Source: Acidovorax sp. FHTAMBA
GTDB lineage: Bacteria; Pseudomonadota; Gammaproteobacteria; Burkholderiales; Burkholderiaceae_C
Assembly (NCBI RefSeq): GCF_038958875.1
Contig: NZ_CP152407.1
Coordinates: 565,501 to 629,500 of the forward strand
Direction of reading: 5' to 3'
Length of the DNA stretch: 64,000 nucleotides
Numbering within the stretch: position 1 is the first letter of the stretch; each line of letters starts with the position of its first letter. Both the position numbers and the translations under genes were made by a program. Shown here in pieces: positions 54,297-61,757 of the stretch. A model generated the notes under the pieces. That model was not told the origin of the DNA and did no database searches. It saw only the letters and a list, made by a program, of their open reading frames with translations.

Positions 54297-55006
54297 GGAA
54301 TGTTGTGATGCAAAATACTATGAAAAACATAGCTGTTCGCGCTTATCCATCAAGCGCCAGAGCCACTTTTGGTTCAATTTTTGTGGTGCTGGCACTGGTG
54401 CTGGCAGGCTGCTCGGCGCTGCCCAGCCCGCCCTCGCGGCCCGTGCAGTACGACCTGGGCCCGAGCCCCGTGGCCGATGCGCCCGCCGAGCGCCTGGCCC
54501 CGCTGCCACCCCTGGCGCTGGCCGACCTGGACGCCCCCGGCCTGCCCGACGGCAGCAACGCCGTGCTCTACCGCCTGGCCCATGCCCAGGCGCAGCAGCT
54601 GCGCCCCTACAGCCTGGCGCGCTGGAGCCAGCCGCCTGCGCAGCTGGTGCAGCAGCGCCTGCGCGAACAGCTGGGCCAGCGGCGCGCCATCCTCAAGGCC
54701 GAAGACGCGGCCGCCCAGGCCCGCGATGCCGCACAGGGCGGGCGCTTGCCCACGTTGCTCAGGGTGGAGCTGGAGGAGTTCAGCCACATCTTCTCCAGCG
54801 CCACTGAAAGTGCCGGGGTGGTGCGCCTGCGCGCCACGCTGTTCGATGTGACGCGGGCCGGCGAGTCGCTGCGCGGGCATCAGGTGTTCACCGTGCGTGC
54901 AGCCGCACGCAGCGCCGATGCCGCCGGTGGCGTGGCGGCGCTGGCCGATGCGTCGAACCAGGCCGCGCTGCAGGTGGCGCAATGGGTGGAGCAGCTCGGG
55001 CGTTAG
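54293..55006 (+). CDS. PqiC/ABC-transport-auxiliary lipoprotein
   Basis: A 237-residue outer-membrane-type lipoprotein (ABC_trans_aux family), partner of MCE proteins. The lipobox is VLAGC with Cys40; then VQYDLGPSP and RPYSLARWSQPPAQLVQQRL are typical. The first 30 residues are read from a family A repeat, so the signal peptide is partly repeat-derived and unusually long. The GTG start overlaps the MCE stop (GTGA); an ATG at 54308, preceded by GAGGA, is an alternative. Confidence 0.85.
   Translation: MRNVVMQNTMKNIAVRAYPSSARATFGSIFVVLALVLAGCSALPSPPSRPVQYDLGPSPVADAPAERLAPLPPLALADLDAPGLPDGSNAVLYRLAHAQAQQLRPYSLARWSQPPAQLVQQRLREQLGQRRAILKAEDAAAQARDAAQGGRLPTLLRVELEEFSHIFSSATESAGVVRLRATLFDVTRAGESLRGHQVFTVRAAARSADAAGGVAALADASNQAALQVAQWVEQLGR
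54308..54382 (+). repeat. Hairpin repeat family A, copy 9 (inside a coding region)
   Basis: ATGCAAAATACTATGAAAAACATAGCTGTTCGCGCTTATCCATCAAGCGCCAGAGCC and CACTTTTGG, a full-length copy (given in parts in the findings). It is read in frame as the N-terminus of the PqiC-like lipoprotein. Confidence 0.9.
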
Positions 55007-56406
55007 TCCCGTGCTTCGGCCTTGAACGGGCTGCCGTGCGGAGCGCCCGGCTGCGCCGCCCTGCCAACCGGCTCGACGATTCCCGTCACCACGCGCGCAT
55101 AGCGCGCAAAGCTCCAGTACGCCCAGGCCCAGTCCATCAGCACCACCAGACGGTTGCGAAAGCCGATCAGGAAGTACACGTGCGCAAACAGCCAGAAAAG
55201 CCAGGCGAAATAGCCCGAGAACCGCACCGGCCCCGCGGGTGATGTGAGGTCCACCACGGCCGAATTGCGCCCGATGGTGGCCAGGTTGCCATAGTCGCGG
55301 TAGCGGAACGGCTCGGTGGGCTGGCCCGCCAGGCGGCGCAGGATGTTGGCGGCCGCAGCGCGCCCCATCTGCTTGGCAGCGGGCGATACACCGGGGACGG
55401 GCGTGGGCGCTTGCCCGGGCGCGTGGCTGTGCGCGGCGGCCAGGTCGCCGATGACGCTGATCTCGGGGTGGCCGGGCAGCGTCAGGTCCGGCGCCACCAG
55501 CACGCGGCCCGCCCGGTCGGTGGTGCACCCGGTGGCAGCGCCCAGCTGGCGGCCCAGCGCCGAGGCGGCTACACCGGCAGCCCAGACCATGCATTTGCTT
55601 TTAATTTGATAGCTGCTGGCGCTTGATGGGATTGCGCTGGAAGGCGATTCGACCAAAAGTCCATCGCCGTCAATGGCCGTGACGCGGGCGTTCAGGCGCA
55701 CCTCCACGCCCAGCTTTTCGAGCTGCTCCCGGGCGCGTTCGCTCAGCGTCTCGGGCATGGCCTGCAGCACGCGTGCCCCGCCTTCGAGCAGGATGATGCG
55801 GGCAGCGGCCGGGTCGATGTGGCGAAACTCGCCGGGCAGCGTGTGCCGGGCGATCTCGGCCAGCGTGCCGGCCATCTCCACGCCGGTGGGCCCGCCACCC
55901 ACCACCACAAAGTTGAGCCAGTCGGCGCGGCGGGCCGGGTCGGGCTCTTTCTCGGCCGCCTCGAAGGCCAGCAGGATGCGGCGGCGGATCTCGAACGCGT
56001 CGTCCAGCGTCTTGAGGCCCGGTGCGTGCGGCGCCCAGTCATCCCGGCCAAAGTAGCTGTGCGTGGCGCCCGCCGCCACGATGAGGTGGTCGTAGGGCAG
56101 GTGCAGCCCGTCCTGGAGATGCACGGCGCGGGCTGCCACGTCGATGTGCGCGACCTCGCCCAGCAAGGTGGTGGCATTGGGTTGGCCGCGAAACAGATGG
56201 CGGATGGGCGCTGCAATCGCGGGGGCCGACAGGCCCGCCGTCGCCACCTGGTAAAGCAGTGGCTGAAACAGATGGTGGTTCGTCCTGTCCACCAGGGTGA
56301 CGTCCATCGCCGCGCCGCGCAGCGCCCGGGCGGCCTCCAGCCCGCCAAAGCCACAGCCAATGATGACGACGCGCGGACGCCTGGAGGGGTTCGAAGAACT
56401 GGTCAT
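55003..56406 (-). CDS. NDH-2-type NAD(P)H:quinone oxidoreductase with in-frame repeat insert
   Basis: A 467-residue FAD enzyme of the type II NADH dehydrogenase family. VVIIGCGFGGLEAARALRG binds FAD and VVGGGPTGVEMAGTLAEIA binds NAD(P)H. VWAAGVAAS and VIGDLAAAHSH follow; a hydrophobic C-terminus holds it at the membrane. Just before VWAAG about 15 residues (SSAIPSSASSYQIKS) come from a family A repeat. The start at MTSSSNPSRRPRVVI places the FAD motif at residue 12 as usual; the frame stays open for 126 more codons upstream. Confidence 0.87.
   Translation of the reverse strand: MTSSSNPSRRPRVVIIGCGFGGLEAARALRGAAMDVTLVDRTNHHLFQPLLYQVATAGLSAPAIAAPIRHLFRGQPNATTLLGEVAHIDVAARAVHLQDGLHLPYDHLIVAAGATHSYFGRDDWAPHAPGLKTLDDAFEIRRRILLAFEAAEKEPDPARRADWLNFVVVGGGPTGVEMAGTLAEIARHTLPGEFRHIDPAAARIILLEGGARVLQAMPETLSERAREQLEKLGVEVRLNARVTAIDGDGLLVESPSSAIPSSASSYQIKSKCMVWAAGVAASALGRQLGAATGCTTDRAGRVLVAPDLTLPGHPEISVIGDLAAAHSHAPGQAPTPVPGVSPAAKQMGRAAAANILRRLAGQPTEPFRYRDYGNLATIGRNSAVVDLTSPAGPVRFSGYFAWLFWLFAHVYFLIGFRNRLVVLMDWAWAYWSFARYARVVTGIVEPVGRAAQPGAPHGSPFKAEARD
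55594..55646 (+). repeat. Hairpin repeat family A, copy 10 (inside the NDH-2 gene)
   Basis: TTTTAATTTGATAGCTGCTGGCGCTTGATGGGATTGCGCTGG. The opposite strand is translated without a stop and without a frame change, adding about 15 residues to the enzyme. Confidence 0.88.
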
Positions 56407-56980
56407 GCCGCCATTATTGAAGAGCTCCCCGCCCCGCATGGCGCTGGGGCCGCATACATTGCTCTTCACGCCATGGATGGCCACGGCCTCGTTGGTGCCG
56501 ATCTGGTACTGCAGGGCCGAGTCGCCCGAGAGGAACACCGCGTTGCCGGAGACAGCGATGCAGATGAACAGCGAGTTGCCGTGGGACGAGAGTGCCAGGT
56601 CGCCCGTGTTGCCGTTCCAAATCGCCGCGGTAGAGCCCTCGGGCAATGACGATTGCCACACCGCTACTGGTCGTTGTGCGAGAACATCTGGGGTGCAACC
56701 GGTTGGTGAGCCGGACACTGCGAGGGAAGTGCAACACTTTGTACTGGTTTGCGTGGCGCTGCAGCCACCAAAGCACGTGTGCACAAGGGGCGTGCGCTGA
56801 TGCGCTACAGCGCCGGGGGGTGGAATCCGTCAATGCCGTAGGCCTGTGCTGACGCGTGCTGCGTGGCCCGGACTACGGGGGGCGCGAGGATTCATTTCTA
56901 CAGTTCATTCCATCGCATCCAGCAAATGTTCCACGCATTCCGAGTGGATGGCGGACGCGAAATTTTTCGAGGATGACACC
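56407..56980. other. 574-base gap with a coding-like remnant
   Basis: Between the NDH-2 and CsbD genes. On the minus strand 56409-56784 is open, in frame with the oxidoreductase, and has G/C-biased third positions around IWNGNTGDLALSSHGNSLF and ALQYQIGTNEAVAIHGVKS. That piece looks like part of a once-real gene. The rest (56790-56980) shows no feature except the GAGGA ribosome site of the CsbD gene. Confidence 0.5.
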
Positions 56981-57199
56981 ATGAATGAAGACACCGTGAA
57001 GGGCAACTGGAAGCAGTTCAAAGGCAAGATGATCGAACAGTGGGGCAAGCTGACCAACGATGACTTTGATGTCATCGATGGCAAGCGCGAGCAGTTCCTG
57101 GGCAAGCTGCAGGAACGCCAGGGCCTGGCCCGCGATGCGGCGGAAAAGCAGCTCAAGGACTGGCAGGACCGCCACCCCGACTTCCGCTTCAACGACTGA
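56981..57199 (+). CDS. CsbD-family stress protein
   Basis: A 72-residue hydrophilic protein: MNEDTVKGNWKQFKGKMIEQWGKLTNDD is the CsbD motif (described in part), followed by a charged helix. CsbD/YjbJ proteins are very abundant under stress in many bacteria; their biochemical role is unclear. A GAGGA site precedes ATG 56981. A 10-bp hairpin follows the gene. Confidence 0.92.
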   Translation: MNEDTVKGNWKQFKGKMIEQWGKLTNDDFDVIDGKREQFLGKLQERQGLARDAAEKQLKDWQDRHPDFRFND

Positions 57200-57216
57200 C
57201 AGCCAACGCGCTGCGA

Positions 57217-57255
57217 GGGTGCGGCGCCAAGCCGCCATGGCAAGCCGCCGCACCC
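57217..57255. terminator. Hairpin after the CsbD gene (no T-run)
   Basis: GGGTGCGGCG and CGCCGCACCC form a perfect 10-bp stem with a 19-base loop, 17 bases after the csbD-like stop. No T-tract follows, so it may stabilise the mRNA end or act with Rho. Confidence 0.45.
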
Positions 57256-57310
57256 AAAGAACTCCAGTTATTGCTACCAAGACCTGACAACCAGATTTGA
57301 GGAGAAAACC

Positions 57311-57892
57311 ATGAAATTCGCACGCACCCTGATTGCTTCCGTCGCTGCCGGCCTGCTGGCCACCTCGGCTTTTGCCATGACCAAGGAAGAGCACAAGACC
57401 GCCAAGGACACCATCGAAGCTACCTACAAGGCCGACAAGGACAAATGTGATGCCCTGACGGCCAACGCCAAGGACATCTGCCAGAAGGAGGCCAAGGGCA
57501 AGGAAAAGGTGGCCAAGGCCGAGCTCGAAGCCCAGTACAAGCCTAGCGCCAAGAACACCCAGAAAGTCGCCGAAGCACGCGCTGATGCTGCCTACGACGT
57601 CGCCAAGGAAAAGTGCGACGACCTGAAGGGCAATGAGAAGGACGTGTGCGAGAAGGACGCCAAGGCCGCCCAGGTGAAGGCCAAGGAGGACGCCAAGGTC
57701 GCCGCAGTGCAGGCCAAGCCCGCTGACAGCGCCGCCGAAAAGAACGCCGCTGTTGCTGAAGCCCGCAAGGATGCCAACGCTGAAAAGAATGACGCCAACT
57801 ACAAGGCTGCCAAGGAGCGTTGCGACGCAATGTCCGGCGATGCCAAATCCAAGTGCGTGGACGACATGAAGCGCATGTACAACAAGAGCTGA
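57311..57892 (+). CDS. Secreted Lys/Ala-rich protein with three C-x10-C repeats
   Basis: A 193-residue protein of unknown function. Signal peptide MKFARTLIASVAAGLLATSAFA. The mature part is charged and helical with three similar units: C46-x10-C57 (KCDALTANAKDIC), C102-x10-C113 (KCDDLKGNEKDVC) and C171-x10-C182 (RCDAMSGDAKSKC). Each could close a disulfide-linked helical hairpin in the periplasm. TolA-like labels would reflect only composition. A GAGGAG-like site precedes the ATG and a good terminator follows, so it is a strong single-gene unit. Confidence 0.85.
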   Translation: MKFARTLIASVAAGLLATSAFAMTKEEHKTAKDTIEATYKADKDKCDALTANAKDICQKEAKGKEKVAKAELEAQYKPSAKNTQKVAEARADAAYDVAKEKCDDLKGNEKDVCEKDAKAAQVKAKEDAKVAAVQAKPADSAAEKNAAVAEARKDANAEKNDANYKAAKERCDAMSGDAKSKCVDDMKRMYNKS

Positions 57893-57955
57893 TCACGCTT
57901 CGGCGTGGTAGTGCCTGGGGTGCCTGGGTAAGCCTCGCCATGCCGTGACTCCTCC

Positions 57956-57981
57956 AAACCCCGCCTTGTGCGGGGTTTTTT
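57956..57981 (+). terminator. Rho-independent terminator
   Basis: AAACCCCGC, a short CTTGT loop, GCGGGGTTTTTT. It lies 64 bases after the stop of the six-cysteine protein gene and has a clear T-run. Confidence 0.92.
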
Positions 57982-58096
57982 GCTGGGGCGGTGGTCGCCG
58001 CCTGCCACTTGACGCCCCGCTGACATGCGTCAACACCCGCTGTCGCCCAGCGGCCTAAGCTCGCACCCTTTTTATCTCCGCTGCAAAGGGATTCCC

Positions 58097-58606
58097 ATGG
58101 CACAACTCGCTTGGTCGGACGCGCTGGCCCTGAACCTTCCACTGATGGACGACACCCACCGCGAGTTTGTTGAACTCCTGGCGGCGGTGGACGCGGCAGA
58201 CGATGCCCAGCTGCAGGACGCCTGGCAGTTGCTGGTGGAACACACCCACCATCATTTTGCGCAGGAAGACGCGTGGATGGCGTCTACCCGGTTTGCGTCT
58301 GGCAACTGCCACAGCCTGCAGCACCAGGTGGTGCTTCAGGTCATGCGTGAAGGCGCGGCACGCGCTGCCCAGGGCGATCAGAAAGTCTTGCGGGTGATGG
58401 CCAGCGAACTGGCCCTGTGGTTTCCGCAGCACGCGCAGAGCATGGACGCAGCATTGGCACTGCACCTGCGCCGCGTGGGGTTCGATCCAGTCTCGGGGGT
58501 TGTGCATGCGCCGCACGCCCTGCCGGGCGAACTGATCCAGGGCTGCGGCGGATCGACCTGCTCCGATGTGCAGGAGGAGCCCCGGCCGAGCCCGGCCATG
58601 GCCTGA
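58097..58606 (+). CDS. Hemerythrin-like oxygen/iron-binding protein
   Basis: A 169-residue hemerythrin-domain protein. DDTHREFVELL, HTHHHFAQEDAWM, CHSLQHQVV and FPQHAQSMD supply the histidine and carboxylate ligands of the di-iron site. The last 40 residues carry two cysteines (GCGGSTCSD) and are unusual for the family. Bacteriohemerythrins bind oxygen or sense it. It is followed 148 bases later by a GAF-GGDEF gene, a possible output partner. Start MAQLAWSD. Confidence 0.88.
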   Translation: MAQLAWSDALALNLPLMDDTHREFVELLAAVDAADDAQLQDAWQLLVEHTHHHFAQEDAWMASTRFASGNCHSLQHQVVLQVMREGAARAAQGDQKVLRVMASELALWFPQHAQSMDAALALHLRRVGFDPVSGVVHAPHALPGELIQGCGGSTCSDVQEEPRPSPAMA

Positions 58607-58754
58607 AAGCCCACCGCCGCCGCCTCTCCTGCCGTTGCGCCACGGTCGGCGGTCGTGGCACAGCAGCACCGTGGTTGTACCCGTGCAGTGCTGGCGTAGC
58701 TATGGCATGCTGCCAGGTCTCTAGGCAGCGTGGACGGCATTGCCGCTTGGCTCC

Positions 58755-59801
58755 ATGGCAGAAACCGGTTTTCAATGGGTTCCGAACGACGAATCCGCGC
58801 GTCTGCAGGCGTTGCAGCGCTACGGCATTCTCGACACGCCGATGGAGCCCGCCTACGACGATCTGGCCCGCATCGCCGCGCACATCTGCCAGGCTCCGGT
58901 GGCGCTGATCAGCCTGCTCGACAGCCACCGCCAGTGGTTCAAGGCCTCGGTCGGGCTGGCGGTGGAGGAAACCCCGCTCGACCAGTCGGTGTGCCGGTAT
59001 GCCGTGCGCCAGCCTGGCGTGTTCATCGTTCCCGATCTGGCGCAGGATGCGCGGTTTGCCCACTTTCACATCGTGACCCAGGAGAACCCGCTGCGGTTCT
59101 ACGCCGGCGCTCCGCTGGTCACGCCCGATGGGTTTGCACTGGGCACCCTGTGCGTGCTCGACCACCAGCCGCGCGCGCTTTCGCCGCAGTCAGAGGACAT
59201 GCTGGGCGCTTTGGCGCGGCAGGTGATCCGACTGCTGGAGCTCAAGCGCGCCAACGATCTCCAGGGCCAGATGCTGGCCGATCTGGAAGAGGCACGCCAC
59301 CAGATGTCGGTGCTGGCCCATACGGACGTGCTCACGGGCCTGGCCAATCGCCGCTCGTTCACCGAACGCCTGCGGCAGGAGCTGGCGCTGCTGCAGCGCG
59401 ACTGCGAACCCGCCTGCCTGCTCATGATGGACATCGACCACTTCAAGCAGGTCAACGACCTCTACGGCCACCATGTGGGCGACCGGGCGCTGCAGCTTTT
59501 TGCGGCACTGTGCCGCGAGGTTTTCCGCGCGGGTGATGTGGTGAGCCGCTGGGGAGGGGAGGAGTTTCTGGCCATGCTGCCCGCCACGCGTGTCGAGCAG
59601 GCCCAGGCCGTGGCGCAGCGGGTGCACGCGGCACTGGCCGAACGCGCCCTGCCGGGTGTGGAGCCACCGCGGGTGATGACGGTGAGCATGGGGCTGTCGA
59701 ACTTCGACCCGCTGCTCCCGCTGGACCAGACCCTGCGCGCGCTGGACGACGCGCTCTACACCGCCAAACGCGACGGCCGCAACCGCACGGTGGTGGTGTA
59801 G
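58755..59801 (+). CDS. GAF-GGDEF diguanylate cyclase
   Basis: A 348-residue soluble protein. GAF domain at about 25-165 (LDTPMEPAYDDLARIAAHI, RFYAGAPLVTPDGFALGTLC). GGDEF domain at about 190-348: DVLTGLANRRSF, MDIDHFKQVNDLYGHHVGD and the active-site RWGGEEF. It likely makes cyclic di-GMP in response to a small ligand or redox signal. The ATG at 58755 is preferred to a TTG five codons upstream. The GAF part resembles the lone GAF protein at 30944. Confidence 0.9.
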   Translation: MAETGFQWVPNDESARLQALQRYGILDTPMEPAYDDLARIAAHICQAPVALISLLDSHRQWFKASVGLAVEETPLDQSVCRYAVRQPGVFIVPDLAQDARFAHFHIVTQENPLRFYAGAPLVTPDGFALGTLCVLDHQPRALSPQSEDMLGALARQVIRLLELKRANDLQGQMLADLEEARHQMSVLAHTDVLTGLANRRSFTERLRQELALLQRDCEPACLLMMDIDHFKQVNDLYGHHVGDRALQLFAALCREVFRAGDVVSRWGGEEFLAMLPATRVEQAQAVAQRVHAALAERALPGVEPPRVMTVSMGLSNFDPLLPLDQTLRALDDALYTAKRDGRNRTVVV

Positions 59802-59820
59802 GCGGGCTGCCACCTTTTAG

Positions 59821-59886
59821 CGATGCTTCTTTTTTGATAGCTGTTGGCGCTTGACTGGTAAGCGCTGAGGCCACTTTTTGCATTGA
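59821..59886 (+). repeat. Hairpin repeat family A, copy 11
   Basis: ATGCTTCTTTTTTGATAGCTGTTGGCGCTTGACTGGTAAGCGCTGAGGCC and ACTTTTTG. Full length, between convergent genes. Confidence 0.88.
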
Positions 59887-59898
59887 ATCGGCAAAGTT

Positions 59899-60225
59899 TC
59901 AGTGCCCCGGGCCGCGTGGCAGCACCAGGGCGGCCATGCACCAGCACAGCTCCCGCAGCGCCCGGCGCAGGGCGGGCGAATCCGGTGCGGTGGCGGGGCG
60001 GCATTCATTGCGCGGGCAGAACGCCGCCTCCAGCACCTGCTGCTTGGCGCAGCCCAGTGCCACCCGGTCGCGGGCCCGCAGGGCGGCCAGCAGCTGGTCG
60101 CGGTGGCGCTGCACACGCGCCGCCTCGGTAGGCGTGAGGCCGGGCGGGGGTGTTGTGGTGAGGCCCGCACTGTTGTGGGCCAGGTGCGCGGCCCAGGGCG
60201 TGCGCGTGGTGGTCTGCGGGCTCAT
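59899..60225 (-). CDS. Small protein coupled to creD, function unknown
   Basis: A 108-residue soluble protein from ATG 60225, which overlaps the creD stop (ATGA). The frame upstream is a shadow of creD. It has a helical core (RVQRHRDQLLAALRARDRVALGCAKQQVLEAAF) and four cysteines in the C-terminal half (C-P, N-E-C, LCWC). No known domain was recognised. Translational coupling makes it a third member of the cre operon here. Confidence 0.6.
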   Translation of the reverse strand: MSPQTTTRTPWAAHLAHNSAGLTTTPPPGLTPTEAARVQRHRDQLLAALRARDRVALGCAKQQVLEAAFCPRNECRPATAPDSPALRRALRELCWCMAALVLPRGPGH

Positions 60226-61637
60226 GCGGCAACCGCCTGCGCCGTGGCGGCGCGTGGGCTCTTCGACAGCCCATACCAGTTCACCTTGCGCGTCAGCACC
60301 ATCACGGCGGCCAGCACCAGGAACAGCGCAATCGAGCCCACCACCAGCGCCGTCTGTTCCAGCTGCAGCAGCACGTACAGCAGGCCATACAGCACCGCGA
60401 TGCCCGCCCCCAGCGGCACCCCGCGCCTGAGCCCGCCCAGCATGTGGCTGGCGTAATAGGCCAGCAGCAGCACGCAGGCGCTGGCGGCCACGGCGTACGA
60501 GATGCCGAACGGCAGGTGCTCCGACAGGCTCACCAGCAGCAGGAAGAAGCTGCACAGGGCGCTGCCCACCAGCAGGTACTGCACGGGGTGCACGCGCAGC
60601 TTCTGCATCAGCTCGAACAGGCCCACGGCCACAAAGGTGAGGGCGATGAAAAGCACGCCGTATTTGGTGGCCCGGTCGCTCAGGGTGTAGGGGTTCACGG
60701 GGTCTACAAACGCCACGCTGAAGCTGTCGGCGCAGTCGCGTGGCGTGGTACCTCCAGGGGCATATTCGCCCTGGGTGCTGGCATCGTCGTACCCCCCAGC
60801 GCAGATACGGCTGCCGTTCGCGATGTCTGCCTGCGCTGTGGTGGCCAGCGACGACAGGTGCCACCGCGCGGAAAAACCTTCGGGGCTGACCTCGCGCTCG
60901 GAGGGCAGAAACCGCCCGGCAAACGACGGGTGGGGCCAGCTGCTGGTCATCAGCACCTCGGTGTTGCCGCCCAGCGGCACGATGGACAGCCGCTCGGTGC
61001 CCACCAGCTCCAGGTCGAGGGTGGCAGTCAGGCCATCGGCCTTGCCGCGCACCGACTCTGGCAACGCTGCATGCAGGCCGCGGCTGTACGTGGGGTGAAA
61101 CGTGCCGGGCTTCAGCGGCAGGGCCTGATCGCCCAGCACAAGCTGCGCCGTGCGAATGCCCCGGGCGTCGCCCACGGCCATCATCAAGAGGGGTGCGCCG
61201 CAGTGCATGCGCGAATTTTTCAGGGTGCTGCGGGGCAGCAGGCTGGCCAGGGAACCCCACTGCGCCGTGATGTGCGACTTGAGCTTGTAGGTGTTGACCT
61301 TGTGCAGGCCGCGCGCCCGTTCTTCCATCGCGGCGCCGGTGGTCAGCCTGAGCTGCTCGGGCATGGCGGTCAGGATGAACTCGCGGCGTTTTTCAACCAT
61401 GCGGCGCTCATCGCCCTTGCCGACTTCCTCATCCCAGCTTTCCACGCAGGCGCTGTGGATCATGGGGCCCATCAGGGTCTGCGGCCCGGCCAGGCTGTCG
61501 GCCACGCTCTGCGCGGTGAGGCTGCGGTAGCGCTGCCGGTCCCGCACCACGTCTTCGACCAGCCCCAGGCCAAAGAGCAGCAACACGGTGATGGCAGCCA
61601 GCGCGGCCAGCTTGGTGAACAGGGGGTGTTTGAGCAA
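60222..61637 (-). CDS. creD: Inner membrane protein CreD
   Basis: A 471-residue membrane protein: one N-terminal helix (LFTKLAALAAITVLLLFGLGLVEDVV), a large periplasmic domain (YSRGLHAALP, EPSERE-like and GSRICAGG regions), then six closely packed helices. It is induced by CreBC and linked to envelope stress and beta-lactam tolerance. I set a TTG start (MLKHPLF) because GGAGGA lies just upstream; the open frame extends 31 codons further. Tandem CreB-like tags lie 47 bases upstream. Confidence 0.86.
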   Translation of the reverse strand: MLKHPLFTKLAALAAITVLLLFGLGLVEDVVRDRQRYRSLTAQSVADSLAGPQTLMGPMIHSACVESWDEEVGKGDERRMVEKRREFILTAMPEQLRLTTGAAMEERARGLHKVNTYKLKSHITAQWGSLASLLPRSTLKNSRMHCGAPLLMMAVGDARGIRTAQLVLGDQALPLKPGTFHPTYSRGLHAALPESVRGKADGLTATLDLELVGTERLSIVPLGGNTEVLMTSSWPHPSFAGRFLPSEREVSPEGFSARWHLSSLATTAQADIANGSRICAGGYDDASTQGEYAPGGTTPRDCADSFSVAFVDPVNPYTLSDRATKYGVLFIALTFVAVGLFELMQKLRVHPVQYLLVGSALCSFFLLLVSLSEHLPFGISYAVAASACVLLLAYYASHMLGGLRRGVPLGAGIAVLYGLLYVLLQLEQTALVVGSIALFLVLAAVMVLTRKVNWYGLSKSPRAATAQAVAA

Positions 61638-61683
61638 GAGATCCTCCACAGGTGATGTTGTGGAGGCAGTGTGGTGGCGCGTT

Positions 61684-61719
61684 GTGAGGGCGCCATGAAG
61701 TTTGTGAGGCCAGTGTGAA
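61684..61719 (-). promoter_or_regulatory. Tandem CreB-like tags upstream of creD
   Basis: On the minus strand: TTCAC-N6-CTCAC, four bases, TTCAT-N6-CTCAC. The known CreB tag is TTCAC-N6-TTCAC. Each pair here has the right 11-base spacing with one or two mismatches. The site ends 47 bases before the creD start, near where a -35 box would be. Confidence 0.65.
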
Positions 61720-61757
61720 GTGGCTGGCACCGTGCTGGGCGAGCAGGCGTTGCGCCT

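Noticed and set aside
57311..57892. TolA identity for the Lys/Ala-rich protein
   Set aside because: It has a cleavable signal peptide and paired cysteines, no TolA membrane anchor or C-terminal domain; similarity is only compositional.
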